From NCBI GenBank assembly GCA_964059195.1, contig CAXKWD010000011.1, forward strand, positions 35,268,066 through 35,332,065: a DNA stretch of 64,000 nt, given 5' to 3'. Below, piece by piece: positions 1 to 12,179 of the stretch. The DNA comes from Ectobius pallidus. Taxonomy: Eukaryota > Arthropoda > Insecta > Blattodea > Ectobiidae. Numbering within the stretch: the stretch's first letter is position 1; each line of letters begins with the position of its first letter. The notes beneath the pieces were generated by a model. That model had not been told where the DNA came from and searched no databases. It worked only from the letters and a program-made list of their open reading frames with translations. The position numbers and the translations under genes were made by a program.

Positions 1-1504
1 ATTCAGCATTCCAGGCAGATTTACATTAAACCCTTGTTATTCTGACCATTCTTTACTGGATTGCTTAGAGATGTTAAAATTTTTCTCACAAAATAACTTC
101 ATACCAGAACAAATTTATAAGTTTCATTTTCAACTATGCTCTATATCCTGTCCATTTTAACTGAATTCTTCATTTTTTGTTATGGTTTTTAAGTCATGTA
201 GACTGGCATAACTGCTTGATTATTTGGTGTGTTATAAAGCATTCTAGTAGTCAGATAATTAAGGGCTGGATTAGCAAAAGTCTAGTGTTTATAGCTGACT
301 TAAATCTGTCTCATGCATAACGACATTATTATTTATTTTACTGCCTTAATTTCAGTACATATTCACTATATACTGGTATTTTGTATTTATAGGTAGATAA
401 GTTGGGTTAACTGTGGATGTAGACTGGAGTCTTGACTGCTCTCAAGCTGATTCTGTTTAATAGAATTCCCTGCTGTTTGTGTGAAGTTACTTTCATTATA
501 TTGTTTATTCAGCTTAGAGTCGACTGTTCACTGGAAATCTTGTGGCATTTTTAGTAACTGATTTCATGTGTTTTTAATAGAATAGTCTTTCGAGTTTTGA
601 AACTCTTAAAAGTTATGTTAATAAAATAGCAAAATATTCTGGTATTCTGATTATTTTCCTTCATTCCACTGTGTATTCATATATCTCTCTGTTCTGTTAT
701 ATATGTAAGCATCCACCACTCTTATATTGTGTATCCCTTCAGCTCCATTGGTTCGTTCATATATTAATGCTTGGGGACTCTTGCATCTTCGATGGTTCTA
801 TCCTTCTATTTTAATGTATCTCCTTTAGTTTGTATTTTTGCATGTTTCTTTGTTCTGAAATGTATCCACATATCCCTCATCATTGTATATTGCGTATCCA
901 TAAATCCCCCCTCTTTCCATTGTGTTCCTATGGCCTGCTGTCTTCCCTTTCTCCTGTATTGTATCTCTGTGTGTGCTATCATTATGTTGTCTATCCATGT
1001 GTCTTCATGTTTTCATGTACACGTTCATGCATTATTGTGTTACTGCATATCTGCATTTACCTTTGATCTATTGTACGTTTGCGCATCTCCTGTGAATCTA
1101 TTTTCTACGAATTCATCAAGCTCCTTACATGTGTCTTGTTGTTTTGTGTATCCATGGTTTCTGTCCCATTTATTTTTGTGCCTTTATGCAAGAGTACATC
1201 TTCTTCTGTCCTAACCTTCATTTATTAATAAACACATCGGTTCTGTCCTTGTCCCATCTTTTTCTACACTTGAACACGATCATTTTCTTGGTGTTGGGAT
1301 CAGCCAGAAATGTTATCTTAATATTATTACTGATCTATCAAAATATTTATACATATTTTTCTCTCTTTGTTGCAAATATTTCATTGAATTATAGGTAAAG
1401 TCTTTAATTGTTGGTTTAATCTTTCCAGGTTTTCACTGTTGTTGCATAGTCTTTGTTTAATGGTTAAACATAGAAAAAATTGCTTAATTTTCTTTTCTTT
1501 ACAG
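1..1504 (+). other. Intron of the PHF13/PHF23-like gene
   Basis: This is the sequence upstream of the only visible exon of the PHD-finger gene, and it ends in a pyrimidine tract plus AG at 1503-1504. No convincing exon is seen in it. Positions ~640-1290 are strikingly pyrimidine-rich on the + strand, with recurring TGTATCC/TATCCATG-type words. This looks like a decayed minisatellite and accounts for long but meaningless open frames there. Confidence 0.6.
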
Positions 1505-1722
1505 AAGAGGATTCCTATGACCTAGTTACGTGCTACTGCACAAAGCCCTTTGCTGGTCGACCAATGATCGAATGCAGTAAATGCCTCACATGGATCCACC
1601 TCTCTTGTGCCAAGATTAAGAAAACAAACATCCCAGAAGTGTTCATTTGTGTAAAATGTAAAAGCAAAAAATTACACAGTGTGTCGAGTTCGGTGAAACA
1701 CAAGAAGAGGTTAAGTGTGTGA
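1505..1722 (+). CDS. PHD-finger protein, PHF13/PHF23 type, last coding exon (partial gene)
   Basis: This is the terminal coding exon of a chromatin reader. It starts after the acceptor TTTCTTTACAG and ends at TGA 1720-1722. It encodes a complete C4-H-C3 PHD finger: Cys-Tyr-Cys, the block [23 protein letters not shown], then Val-Lys-Cys. The GRPMIEC and [18 protein letters not shown] blocks are hallmarks of PHF13 (SPOC1) and PHF23, whose PHD fingers bind histone H3 trimethylated on Lys4; the Trp of WIHLSC belongs to the aromatic methyl-lysine pocket in that family. A short Lys/Ser-rich tail follows. The N-terminal part of the protein and all upstream exons lie outside the window. Family assignment is strong. 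Which vertebrate paralogue it matches better is not decided, and H3K4me3 binding here is inferred from the family. Confidence 0.88.
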
Positions 1723-3132
1723 TGGAAAGTTTGACATTGATGGAGAAGGCATATTTTTACCCCATTTGGAGAATTGAGAGTTGCCATGCTTTTGCCTTTT
1801 TGTGACCAATGGCCACAAAATGTGCAAATATGCCATTCTACTTTCTTTGTCGGCAGTGTTCCTATAAGGGAAAGAGAGAGTTCTGCCGAAAATGCCATAC
1901 AAATGTTGCACTTGATAAACTTTTTATTTATGTGTGTAAATACAAATCAGAGTAAAATGAACTATAATTCGCTGCCTATTTTTGGCTGATTGTGACTTAC
2001 TATAATCATAGCATTTCAAAGAAATACTTTTGTTGTTTGTTTCAGTAATAAGTTTTACATTTATAATAGGAATTATTTACTATATATTCTTTTATCTGCC
2101 CAGTCCTTTTTTTTCTGTATTATACTGTAATATTTGTGTTGTTTGAGGAGTATTGTGGAGTAAAGCGTTATATGCTACAAATTGTACAGATAAACACATA
2201 TTACTTTGTGCTATATACCACAGCAACATCTGTTTCTCCAAACTAAAGCATAAATATTTCATCTAGCTTGTGTAACATTGTGTACATACGATTCTGAAAT
2301 CTGAAACATAGAGTCATATATTTAATTACTCAGATTCCTTAAAATCACTTGTTTTGCAAACAGTAACTGCTATTTATAAGTGAACAACGATGTAAAAAAG
2401 ATTGAGTGCCTTGTACATTTTAGAAATGGGATAGCTTAAATATTTAGCATAAATTTTGTACTGTCAAGGTGATGTTCCTGCATTCTAAAAGAATTTGATT
2501 TTTTTTTTAAATCTTAATGAAATAATATTTTATAGTTTATTTGCAGGATATGAATTGTTCCATTTATCACAATACATTGCAGACCAAAGAGTACATATTT
2601 TGATTATTTATTTTTAAAAGAATGTTTGAAATATGAGTAGAACTTCATGTACCTATACATTCAAGGAGTTTATTTTATTTCCTAATTTTATTAGTAAATA
2701 AGTATTTTTGGGTTCTGAATATATTTTAAACTATGATACAGTGAATGTATTAAACAAATTTAATTATATTGAAATTTGATCATCTCAGTTCCTTAGATAC
2801 CATAATGAAATTTGTAAAACTAATTTTGTTACTTAATCTAGATATTCAAATTTGACTTTGTGTACATAACAGAAAGAAGATATGGAAAAACACATCAATT
2901 TTGTTTTTCCGGAATTTGTTTAAGAAAATCTGTTAGTGCGCCTTGTTTATTATGTTAAATGTAAACCTATGTAGAGTAAACATTGATTTGAGTGGTGTAC
3001 AGTTAAATGTACTTTATTTGAAGATAAGTGATGTTAGTGATCGATATTATAAAGTTAAATCTAAATTTGATTAGAAGATAATTGCAGTGAAGTTGCTAAA
3101 CGTTATGAAGATAAAATTAGTTGGAAAATAAA
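1723..3132 (+). other. Probable 3' UTR and downstream flank of the PHF13/PHF23-like gene
   Basis: AT-rich sequence without coding potential follows the stop codon. The first canonical AATAAA on the + strand after the stop that I found is at 3127-3132; an ATTAAA lies near 2749. Either could be the polyadenylation signal, so the true transcript end is uncertain. Confidence 0.35.
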
Positions 3133-3141
3133 CAAGGAATA

Positions 3142-3275
3142 CTTCCCTATCATGAGCAATATTCCAAGTGAGGGATAGCTCCCTCATTGTGAACTGTACT
3201 CTAAGAGAGATCTTCCACATCATTAGCTAAATCCCAACTAAAGGATATCTCCCACATCATGAACTACACTCCAGA
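3142..3275. repeat. Short degenerate tandem repeat, about 36-bp period
   Basis: About four diverged copies of a unit follow one another, readable by the recurring words CATCATGAACTA / CATTGTGAACTG / CATCATTAGCTA and GGATATCTCC / GGATAGCTCC / GAGATCTTCC. No function is apparent. Confidence 0.5.
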
Positions 3276-5584
3276 GTATCAGTTTTTCTTATATTTGTTG
3301 ATCTTTGTGTGTTTTTCCAACGAATTTTGTCTCCATTACTACAGTGTTTGTTTCATATTTCAGGATCTTTTTTTTTATTATTATTATTTATTCAAGACTG
3401 AAAATTTATTCCATTCTGTGTTATTGACTTGTATTGCAGTGTAGATTGGACTGACAATATAGAGGAGGTATTCAGATTTTATGTAGTATCTGAGTTGTTA
3501 AGAGAAGATAATGAAGGAGATAATGTTCAATATTTCTGCATTGCTTTAAAAACTCTCTTAATTTATTGAGGCTGTTAGACAAATTTCAGTAATGTTTCTG
3601 AACAGAATACCCAGAGATTTCATTAAAATTACCTTGAGTTATTATTTCTTATTGATTTATTATTCAACAAGAACATTGTCTAAGCCCAAAATGTGCATTG
3701 AAATTTTTATGAAAGAGACAATTTGTATTGAAAATATTACATGCAAAGAGCTTTCTGTTTTCACTGTTAAGTCCTGAAATTGAAGGTGAAATCCTAAATG
3801 ACATCTTATTAATGGCAGTCTGTGTGACTGCCCTGCTTCGTTAAACAGTATAGATTTACACCACAGCACAGTACAAAGGTTGAATAATCCAATCTGTATA
3901 GCGTTCATAACACTTGTTTGCTAAGACAGGCATAATCTTTGGCATTTCTCAGTAGAAATAGCTGATTTTGTGCATATGATCTTGTTATGGCATATTAGTT
4001 CTACCGATATTTAAAGCTGTGCTTGGGCAAGGCTTAGGTACTTTTTTGTCAGTAAGTTGGAGGTTAATTGATACATATTTATGTAAGAAAAACTAGTCAG
4101 GTACTTTTAAAACAAATTAACAGATTTCTTAAAACCAAAGCATTATTTTGGGGTGGATAATGAGTTAGTGAGTGGTCTACCTTAAATGAGTAGTAAATCC
4201 ATTTTGGTTATTACAGTTTTGTGTTCTGTTACTTAGGAAGTAATTCTAAAAATGGCTGTTTATTTTCAAGTTGTTCCTTTGTTGAGATCTGAACCTGCAT
4301 CTCTCGTCTAACTCAGCACTTGCTGACTAATCAGTAACTGAGAGAATTTAAAACATTTTATATAAAGTAAATTCATACTTGCAAATGTTACTGAAGATTT
4401 CATTCCTGGTCCCCATTGTAAAACTGTATATTTTAATCATGATTTTAGTGTTGCCAGTATATAAAGTAGAGAATCAAATCAGATTTTATTGTTGGAGCTC
4501 TCCATGTAAAATGTTTTATTAGGTTTAGCAATCTGTTTAGGCCCAGATAAATAGTTAGCAGCAAGGCATCCTGATGTGTCCTACTTAAGAAATTACATTT
4601 ATAATATTGATGAAGCAAAACAAAAAAAGCATCATCTTATTCAAATACATTTAAATGTATTTAGTAATTTTTAGGTTAAATAACACCCAACTAGATATCT
4701 CAAATGTACAGCATAAAATAATATTGGTCTGATTGTACATTTTGAATGTGTAGAGGAAAATAGTAAAAAAAACTTATAGACAATTGTGTCCTTTTTGTAT
4801 TAAAAATGCATAAATTTTAACTCAAAATGGGGAAGTTTCACATAATAGAACATGACAGAATGCCAAAATTTAAAATCATGAAATTTTTCACTGGTTCTTA
4901 TAATATGCATATAAAAAGTAGTTTCTTGTGTAGATGAAGCAGCGAAGGTTCATGTTATGCACTAAGGTTAAGGATATCTAATTTTAAGGATTATGAGGAT
5001 GGTAACTTGGGTTTATCTACACATCTTGCAATTTGGACAAATAACCCACAAAATATTTGTCAGTAAGGTTGATCCTGCATGCAGTTTTAACAGTGATTTT
5101 TGTCCTCACTGTTGCAGGTTATCAATGCCTTAATTGCATGAGTTGACGATCGCTGCTCTAAATTTTGAATTAATCCTCCTCACTCTTCCAGATAGAAACT
5201 TTTCTCCCCTTTTCTCTGCTATAAATGTCCATTGAAATGATGTAGAGATTCAAATTACACCACAGAATGAAGAATTGGCATCCCCACCCCACTGGCTAAA
5301 ACACCTGTGAATTAAGTGCAAGTGGATATCAGTTATTTTAAAAAGATCACACATACAGCAATGAATAAAGCCCAGATTTCTAAGCAAAATGCATATTCAG
5401 ACTCCTAAACATAACCAGAGATGTTATACAGCATAAAACACTCCTTTACAAGTGATTTTAACTTTATTTGATTAGTGTTTATTTTGCTTATTCTGTAAGA
5501 AAACGATTTTGTATGCTTATTTTATAATTTTCAATTAAAATGCCCCATTTTACTCAAAAACTGTCACATTAAAGTTTTTTGTTG
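3276..5584. other. AT-rich intergenic DNA, nothing recognised
   Basis: I see no exon with splice sites, no RNA gene and no clear transposon terminus here. The few open frames are short and without recognisable motifs. Confidence 0.5.
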
Positions 5585-5592
5585 GCTATTAC

Positions 5593-6577
5593 TAGGGACC
5601 GGATTCTTAGGTTTTTACCTTTTTTTTTCCTTACTTCCAAAACAAAAAGCGCTCATACACTTTTTCGAATCATGTCCATAGGATTCACTCACATTAATTC
5701 TGTGGCACCTAAAAATACCTAAATGGGGTATAAAAACCTAAATATATCTAAACGGGATATAAAACCTAAAATATCTAATTTAGGCTACTTTTTTTTTTTC
5801 TTTTTTGTTTGTCAGTTGAGAAATCTATATTTTGTGGAGAAACAATTTTTGTTGGGATGAAATTAACACACCAGCGTTTCATTCAACCCATTGTCATCTA
5901 GGATGGACAGTATCAAGAGAGGAAGTGTAAGAGTAACTTACTGGCGTATTCCTTTTAAAATATTCGTACGAACAACTATTGTTGCCGTGTATGAACAATG
6001 ATATAGATTTCTGTGTTTTAAGCGCTTGTTTGCCTTTAGTTGTTATTCATACTGAGTGGTCACACTGTGAGTTTTAAGAAGACGTGTTAATTATGACGAA
6101 GCAAATGAAATCGTGTTTATTACGGCAGTGGATTGGCGACGATGTTAATTTCTTCTTCTTCTTCTTCTCAGGTCATTTTATGACGTTGCATCCCGCGAGT
6201 TTCTACGTCTGCTCTGTTGTTTTCCAAGTTGCTCCTGCTGTATATGACAGACGAGAATCTTGGAAGATATTTAGTGATATACTGTAACCAGGAAATGTGA
6301 GGCAATCTTATTTTCACTGCTTCTTTTCATTGTTTATGCTTTCTTTCTTCAATTGTGTAATATTGTCCTAAAGCAAGTTTACCCAAATTTAAGTCAATTT
6401 TGTTAAGTTAAATTATACAAGTATTATGTAATGAATCCTATGTAGCACATACAAATTTATTAAACCAATTATTCTACCCGAAAACGTTATTTTGGACAAA
6501 AAACCTAAAAAAGAAACTATTTCACCTAATGGAAAACCTTAAACAGTGTTTTTAAAAACCTAAAAATCTGGTCCCTA
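5593..6577. mobile_element. hAT-like non-autonomous DNA transposon, 985 bp
   Basis: Terminal inverted repeats start TAGGGACCGGATTCTTAGG on the left and, read from the other end, TAGGGACCAGATTTTTAGG (two mismatches in 19). The element is flanked by a perfect 8-bp duplication GCTATTAC at 5585-5592 and 6578-6585, the target-site size typical of hAT transposons. The word AAACCTAAA and close variants recur just inside both ends, as expected of subterminal transposase-binding sites. No transposase reading frame is visible, so it depended on a partner element. Confidence 0.85.
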
Positions 6578-6585
6578 GCTATTAC

Positions 6586-7130
6586 AATTACTGAAAAATC
6601 CATGTTATAAAGACAGTCAGATTTCTAGATGGACATATTTCCATTGTAAAAACAAATCATGAAGAGGAATTCATTGAAGGAAAACTAGGTTTCTTTTCAC
6701 ATGCACTTGTGCCATCCTGAGACATTGAAAGACATTTTCACTTTACAAATCATTCTTCACCTACAGACGTAGAAGCTCCACTCAAAAAATCTGCAGATGA
6801 CCTCCCTTACATACTGTAACAGTTGTGAATAGGATAAGACTTCTATATAACTAATAATTTATTTGATTTTCGTGTAATTTTTTTTTGGCTTATTGCTTAT
6901 TTTGTTGCTTATTTCTTACATTTCTCATGATTATTTGCTTGCTAAGATTACTGTTTTATTTTGCTTATAAATCCAGGCTCTAGTAATGAAACATGTTTTC
7001 CACCAGATTGATGCAATATTATGACAACCAGTGTAGTTAAGTGTTTCAAATTGTAAAATGATGCAGAATTTTGAGCTAAAACTTCACTATCTTCTGTACG
7101 AGAACAGATATTTGCTCTAAATGTGGGAAT
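6586..7130. other. AT-rich intergenic DNA, nothing recognised
   Basis: No coding or RNA feature could be supported in this stretch. Confidence 0.4.
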
Positions 7131-7136
7131 CCACAG

Positions 7137-7230
7137 GGATATACCACTTGTCCATAAAGTCATTGTGCACTCCAGTAATTATTAGCACTCAAAAGTGCAC
7201 CATGACTTTACGGACACACGGTATTTCTAC
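7137..7230. repeat. Collapsed pair of mariner-type terminal repeats
   Basis: TGTCCATAAAGTCATTGTGCAC around 7150 is mirrored by GTGCACCATGACTTTACGGACA around 7195-7220, with about 20 bp between. Identity extends outward to TACC/GGTA. The motif resembles terminal inverted repeats of insect mariner elements, so this is best read as a MITE in which almost all internal DNA has been lost. Confidence 0.6.
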
Positions 7231-10200
7231 ATCTGAATGGGTAAATGCAAAAGATGATCATCTCTCTCTAACCTGTGTTCCCATTTTGCAGTGCCTCTCT
7301 GTGTTTGTAGTTACCCTGCTGATATAATACGAGGGTTGTCTAATAAATGTTTCCCTAGTGTTAAAAATATTAAACATAATTTATTTGTTAAAAAGGCTTT
7401 TATTTTACACATTACAGCTCTTCTTCTTACTTTTCCACACAATCACAATTTTTTGCAAACATCTTTGAGCATTGAGCACACATACACAAACACTTCCTTC
7501 TCATGTTATAAAAACCATTCTAAACAAATGAATCAAGCAAAGTAGGTTAATAAAATGGAAGGGAACGACAATTTTATGCATTCTATAGCCAAAAATCACA
7601 ATTTTCTGCCAGTTAATTGCAAAAATCAAAATTTTCTGCCAGTTTATTGCTCTTAACTCTCAAACAAAAGCAAAAACTAAAATTCCAGCTTCAAGGTGCA
7701 CTTAGACCACCTTCCTTCCACTATGTTAAAAATGTAAGATCTCTGCATGTTGTAGATTTGTCTGGTCATTGTATACAAACACTTCCTCTTATTATATAGG
7801 GGAACAGGTGTGACTAATTTTTTTAATTATTTTGAATGTTCGCCTTATTTTAAAGGATGATTATTGTTTTATGTATGTATTGTATAAATGTCTATGTGCA
7901 AAGAATATTTCACTCTGAAAGCAATAACCTTACAACAGAGTTCACAAAACACTATGCAATAATACACTTAACATTCCGAACTTTTGCTCACTAATCCACA
8001 AATGTAAGGCTTTTGTACAGTGCTGTAGATATGAGAACATCTGACAGAATCAAGATTGGATCTAGATGACAAATTGCTGCATTTATCCCTTCGGTGGAGA
8101 GAAATATCCTTGTATAAGCAGAATTATTTGAGGCCTAACACCCATCTGATGTTGTGTGGTACTACTGACCTAGTTATGTTTTAATTGTTAAATTTGACAT
8201 ATTTCGAAAATGTTTTATTTATTTTTATCCTTATATATTTGAAATCATGTTTTTGTTTTACTGACACAATACAGTATTTGACTAGGGTAAAAAATTACTG
8301 TCAAATAATAGGTTTTATATGTTTACACTCTTATATTAGGGATTTTTTTTATCTCTTGATGATCTATTGGATGCTTTGTCAAAGCATAAAATATTTAAAA
8401 TGGCTGGAATACTAAGAGTGGGTTTATTTTATAATTATGCTTAGCATCAGACTGCAAGTGGGAGAAACAGAAAATATCAGTTGACTGTGGTAGTCATAAA
8501 AGAAATTAAATTAAGAAACTTGTGATATGAACCACATGTTACTTTTTCAGAGTTTCTGTACAGCTTCCCTATATGTATATAAGATGTCATGTTACCCCAC
8601 ATTTATTGTAAATAAGGACAGAGAGAAGAAACTCTAGAAATAATTTTACCTTGCCAGTTGTATGTGTTGGGTAATTGAATAGAGCTCTGGAGTTCTGGCA
8701 TTTATTATTACTCGAGTAGGGAGTCAAAGGTGCACTAATTCAAGTTATTCACATAAAAGTAGAGCAGGAGCAGGTATAATTAATTTTTTTACCTTTACAG
8801 ATTATTTATTTATATTAATTTTTGTTTACAACAAACCAAATTACAGTTGTAAAAAAAAAGCTGACTTCTGTCATGATTGTATATAGGATGAGTCATGTGA
8901 TTTGTATGTAATTTCAGGAAATCATAGCTGATTTTCTATGAAAAAGGTTTATGTCAAAATGTGTCCAATAACTGCAGAGGAATGACAGTTGCTTCTTTTT
9001 AAAGACTTGTTCAATTTTAACACCACGCAACTGTTAGTCACTCTTATTACATACAAGGTTGCCAGGTGTCCAGTTATTCCACCCTCCAGGATTGTCAGGA
9101 AATCAGGTGCCTACGCAGGAAAAAAAACTTAAAGTGTTTTCAGGCCATGTAAAAATGAGAATTCCATTTCTGAAATTTTATGTTAGGTCCCATACCAGTT
9201 ATGACATGCATTGTCAATACCCTTTTACTGCCCAACATGTAGTTAAGTTAATGGTTCACGATATCTTAATAGTGATAATATGATTATGATTAATTAATAT
9301 TATTATTATTATTATTATTATGATTAATATGACTGTCCAGCTGGTGATGAAAACGGCAAGAACTCCTTCCTAATGGTAAAATTGTAATATGGCGTTAATT
9401 AAATTAACTAAATGTAACTTAAATGTAGCTATTGCTCATGATACTCTTTGATCCATATGATAAACAGAAATATTATATAGTTAAAAAAGGGGCTGGCCCC
9501 ACATCCCATAAACTGTTGTGGCCTACTATCCAATGCCTCACCTCCTGAAATAGAAATTGGAATTTGAAAGATGTAGAGTTTATGTTTTAATACCTACATC
9601 GGTTGGAGTTTGTGGGGTAAGACTCTAGACAACTTAGCCATTTGGCATGGAGGCAATGTTTGCAAAAATTAGGTGTTCCCTATATACAGATCATGAAGGT
9701 CCTTATCCCATCAATGTGTGGGGCCTAGGGCAAGAGAAATTTGGCAGGGACAGTGTTGCAGGTGAGAAGCCCATATCCAGCATAAATGAATTATTTTGCT
9801 TAAACTTCAAATTTTCATATCAATGTAGTGGTAATGAAGTTGGTAATAACAATAATAATCACCATGTAATAAATAAATAAATACCTGAATAAATCAAACT
9901 TCACAGTAGTCAGGCTATACAGTACAATACATTACTGTTTATGTGTTAAACACCAGTAACCAGTGCTGTAGGATGTGGTGCGATAGATAGACCTGACTGC
10001 TCCTGTTGTAACATAATGTGATACATCGGATTCACTTGCAGAAATTTCTGATCCACAGAATATAAGATGCCGAGGTTTACAGCCCAATAATCTACAAATT
10101 CTTATTTATATCAAAGTTCCATCATCTGATGTGATGCTATGAGTCCACTTCCCAACATTAATAAGAACAGGAAGGTCGCAAAATGTTTCTTAAAAGGATT

Positions 10201-11721
10201 CCTTATGAACTCTAAATGTTTAGACAACTAAGGTTGAATTATGTTACTTTTCCTGATGGACCATAAATTTTTCCACTTAAGCCACAGGACAGCCCTGCCC
10301 TTATGCTCTCAGGGGTCTTGGAGGTCGAGGTTCCTGGATTGTTTAGAGTTAGCATATGAAAGTCTTACATGTTAACACATCTACATTGTAGTAATTCAGA
10401 TTTTAATTATTGGGGATTGTAAGTTATATCAAGAATTTTATCATGTCAGTAAATTAATTTCGAGGGTTGCAGTGGAGAGATTGAAATGTAGCAGGTTTGA
10501 TTGAGCCTAATCCTTTGATGAAATAAGGAATTTATTTTAGGCTTATGATATATTTTGCTTCTAATCCAGGACAATTTCACGATTTACGCTATAGCTAATA
10601 GTAGGCGTGTACGTAATATTGTTTCTGCAGGTTCTGGTGGTTCATTGGTTATAATAAATCTATTATGTAGCCTAAACCAAATTTGCACTGATGCTTTCTC
10701 AAATTGGGATACAAACACACTATAACAATAAGGAATAAGAATGTAAGTTTATGACTGTTAGTTCTCAGCAGAAACAATGTTTCTAAGAAATTGTTTATCC
10801 GTCTTTAATAGATAATAAAAGTCATTGCATGAAAACCTGGAATTAAACTGTACGTTAAGAAGTTCCTTCTTCTGTTTATTGGTCTTGACGTAGTCCTCAA
10901 TATCTTATTTGACTTTATGAGCAACAGAATAACAATTATCCGCAAACATTGAACACCATTAGTAGGATTCTCACATAGTTTTAAAATTTTGTATTTCTCC
11001 TTCAATTTTTGTATGAAAATACACTTCCTTTCCTCTATTTTTGAATTTCCAAAACAAAACAAAAAATATATATATATATATAGATTACAACGGATGACAG
11101 AAGTACAGACAAGCATAGTTTACATGCATTTGCACAATACTGAAGGAATTTGAAGACACAGGAGTTATTCCCAGCAACACAGAATGACCAATTGGACATA
11201 AACTTATAGGCATATGTTCTTTAATAATAAAGGGAGTAACGCACATATCTATCTTCCAAAGAGTAAAAATGTACTTGATTCCAAAAAGTGAACTATAGAA
11301 GTGCTAATGAAGAATATTGTAATTTCCAATACCCTGGATATATTGCAATCCTGGACAACATAAATCCAGGATTGTCTGGACTATTCCCAGAGTATGGTAA
11401 GCCTAGTTATTTCAGACTTTAACAAAATTGAGTTCCTTACAAGAAGAAAACCTGCCAGTTGGTGTGTAGGCTCACAACTTGACCACCTTCATGTGCCAGT
11501 CTTTAGGACCTATGTGTAGGGATCATTTAACTATAAACTCTTTAAATTTATATGCTTCACCGCCATGTTGAGCTTTTAATTATCATGAATATTTATAAGT
11601 ACCAAATGCACACATTCCATCAAAATAAAAACAAACACATGGGCTCTACTCCAAGACAGAAGAATTAAAAAAAAATTTGAAAAACTTTTTAATAAAGGTA
11701 CACTGTATTTTATTTTGATTG

Positions 11722-11762
<41 letters not shown>

Positions 11763-11965
11763 AGTCAAATAGAAAAGGCATCTTGTCGAACTCCCGAGCT
11801 CTAGTGATAAATTTATGTTAGAATAAGATTCCATTGTCTCTTTGTGCTTCATAGTTTATGATACAAGTTTGATTAAGGTAATTGGGTGTAATCACAGGTA
11901 GGCTACTAATAGTGTTCCTCTAGAAAAACAAAACAGTGAAATATTATATGAGGATACTGTGTGAT
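7231..11965. other. AT-rich intergenic DNA with microsatellites
   Basis: No gene could be supported. It contains a (TTA)n run at 9299-9321, an (AT)n run at 11066-11082 and a 37-bp (AT)n run at 11724-11760. A mariner-like end may start near 7328 (CGAGGGTTGTCTAATAAATG), and hAT-like end motifs occur near 9056 and 11400, all too weak to annotate separately. Confidence 0.4.
11724..11760. repeat. (AT)n microsatellite, 37 bp
   Basis: An uninterrupted AT dinucleotide run is seen directly. It is likely length-variable between individuals. Confidence 0.9.
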
Positions 11966-11968
11966 CAC

Positions 11969-12170
11969 TAGGGCTGGAAGTTAGGACACCATAACATTGC
12001 ATAGATGATGATAATTTATTCACTGAATAAAGCCTGTTTTGTTATTGGTTTATTTAGTAACTGCTGAGCAGTGTCTTATCTGATTTAGACTGTGTTATTA
12101 TACACAGTGATATTTCTATAAAACATGCTTAGTTAACTTTGAGTGTTCGTTGTTCAAACTTCCAGCCTTA
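11969..12170. mobile_element. hAT-like MITE, 202 bp
   Basis: The ends are TAGGGCTGGAAGTT and, from the other side, TAAGGCTGGAAGTT. An exact 8-bp duplication GTGATCAC, itself a palindrome, flanks the element at 11961-11968 and 12171-12178. The inside is AT-rich and non-coding. The 8-bp duplication and TAGGG-type ends suit a hAT MITE. Confidence 0.75.
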
Positions 12171-12179
12171 GTGATCACA

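Noticed and set aside
771..1214. 147-codon open frame on the + strand
   Set aside because: It lies in a pyrimidine-rich repeat-like intron; the translation is Cys/Phe/Leu/Ser-rich with no domain and no splice context.
7328..7530. Possible mariner terminus CGAGGGTTGTCTAATAAATG
   Set aside because: There is no transposase similarity inside and no opposite end, so it is too weak to call.
9052..11405. Possible hAT-like pair of ends (AAGGTTGCCAGG and CCATACTC-type words), similar to 38574 and 63723
   Set aside because: Inverted identity is short and no 8-bp duplication could be found.
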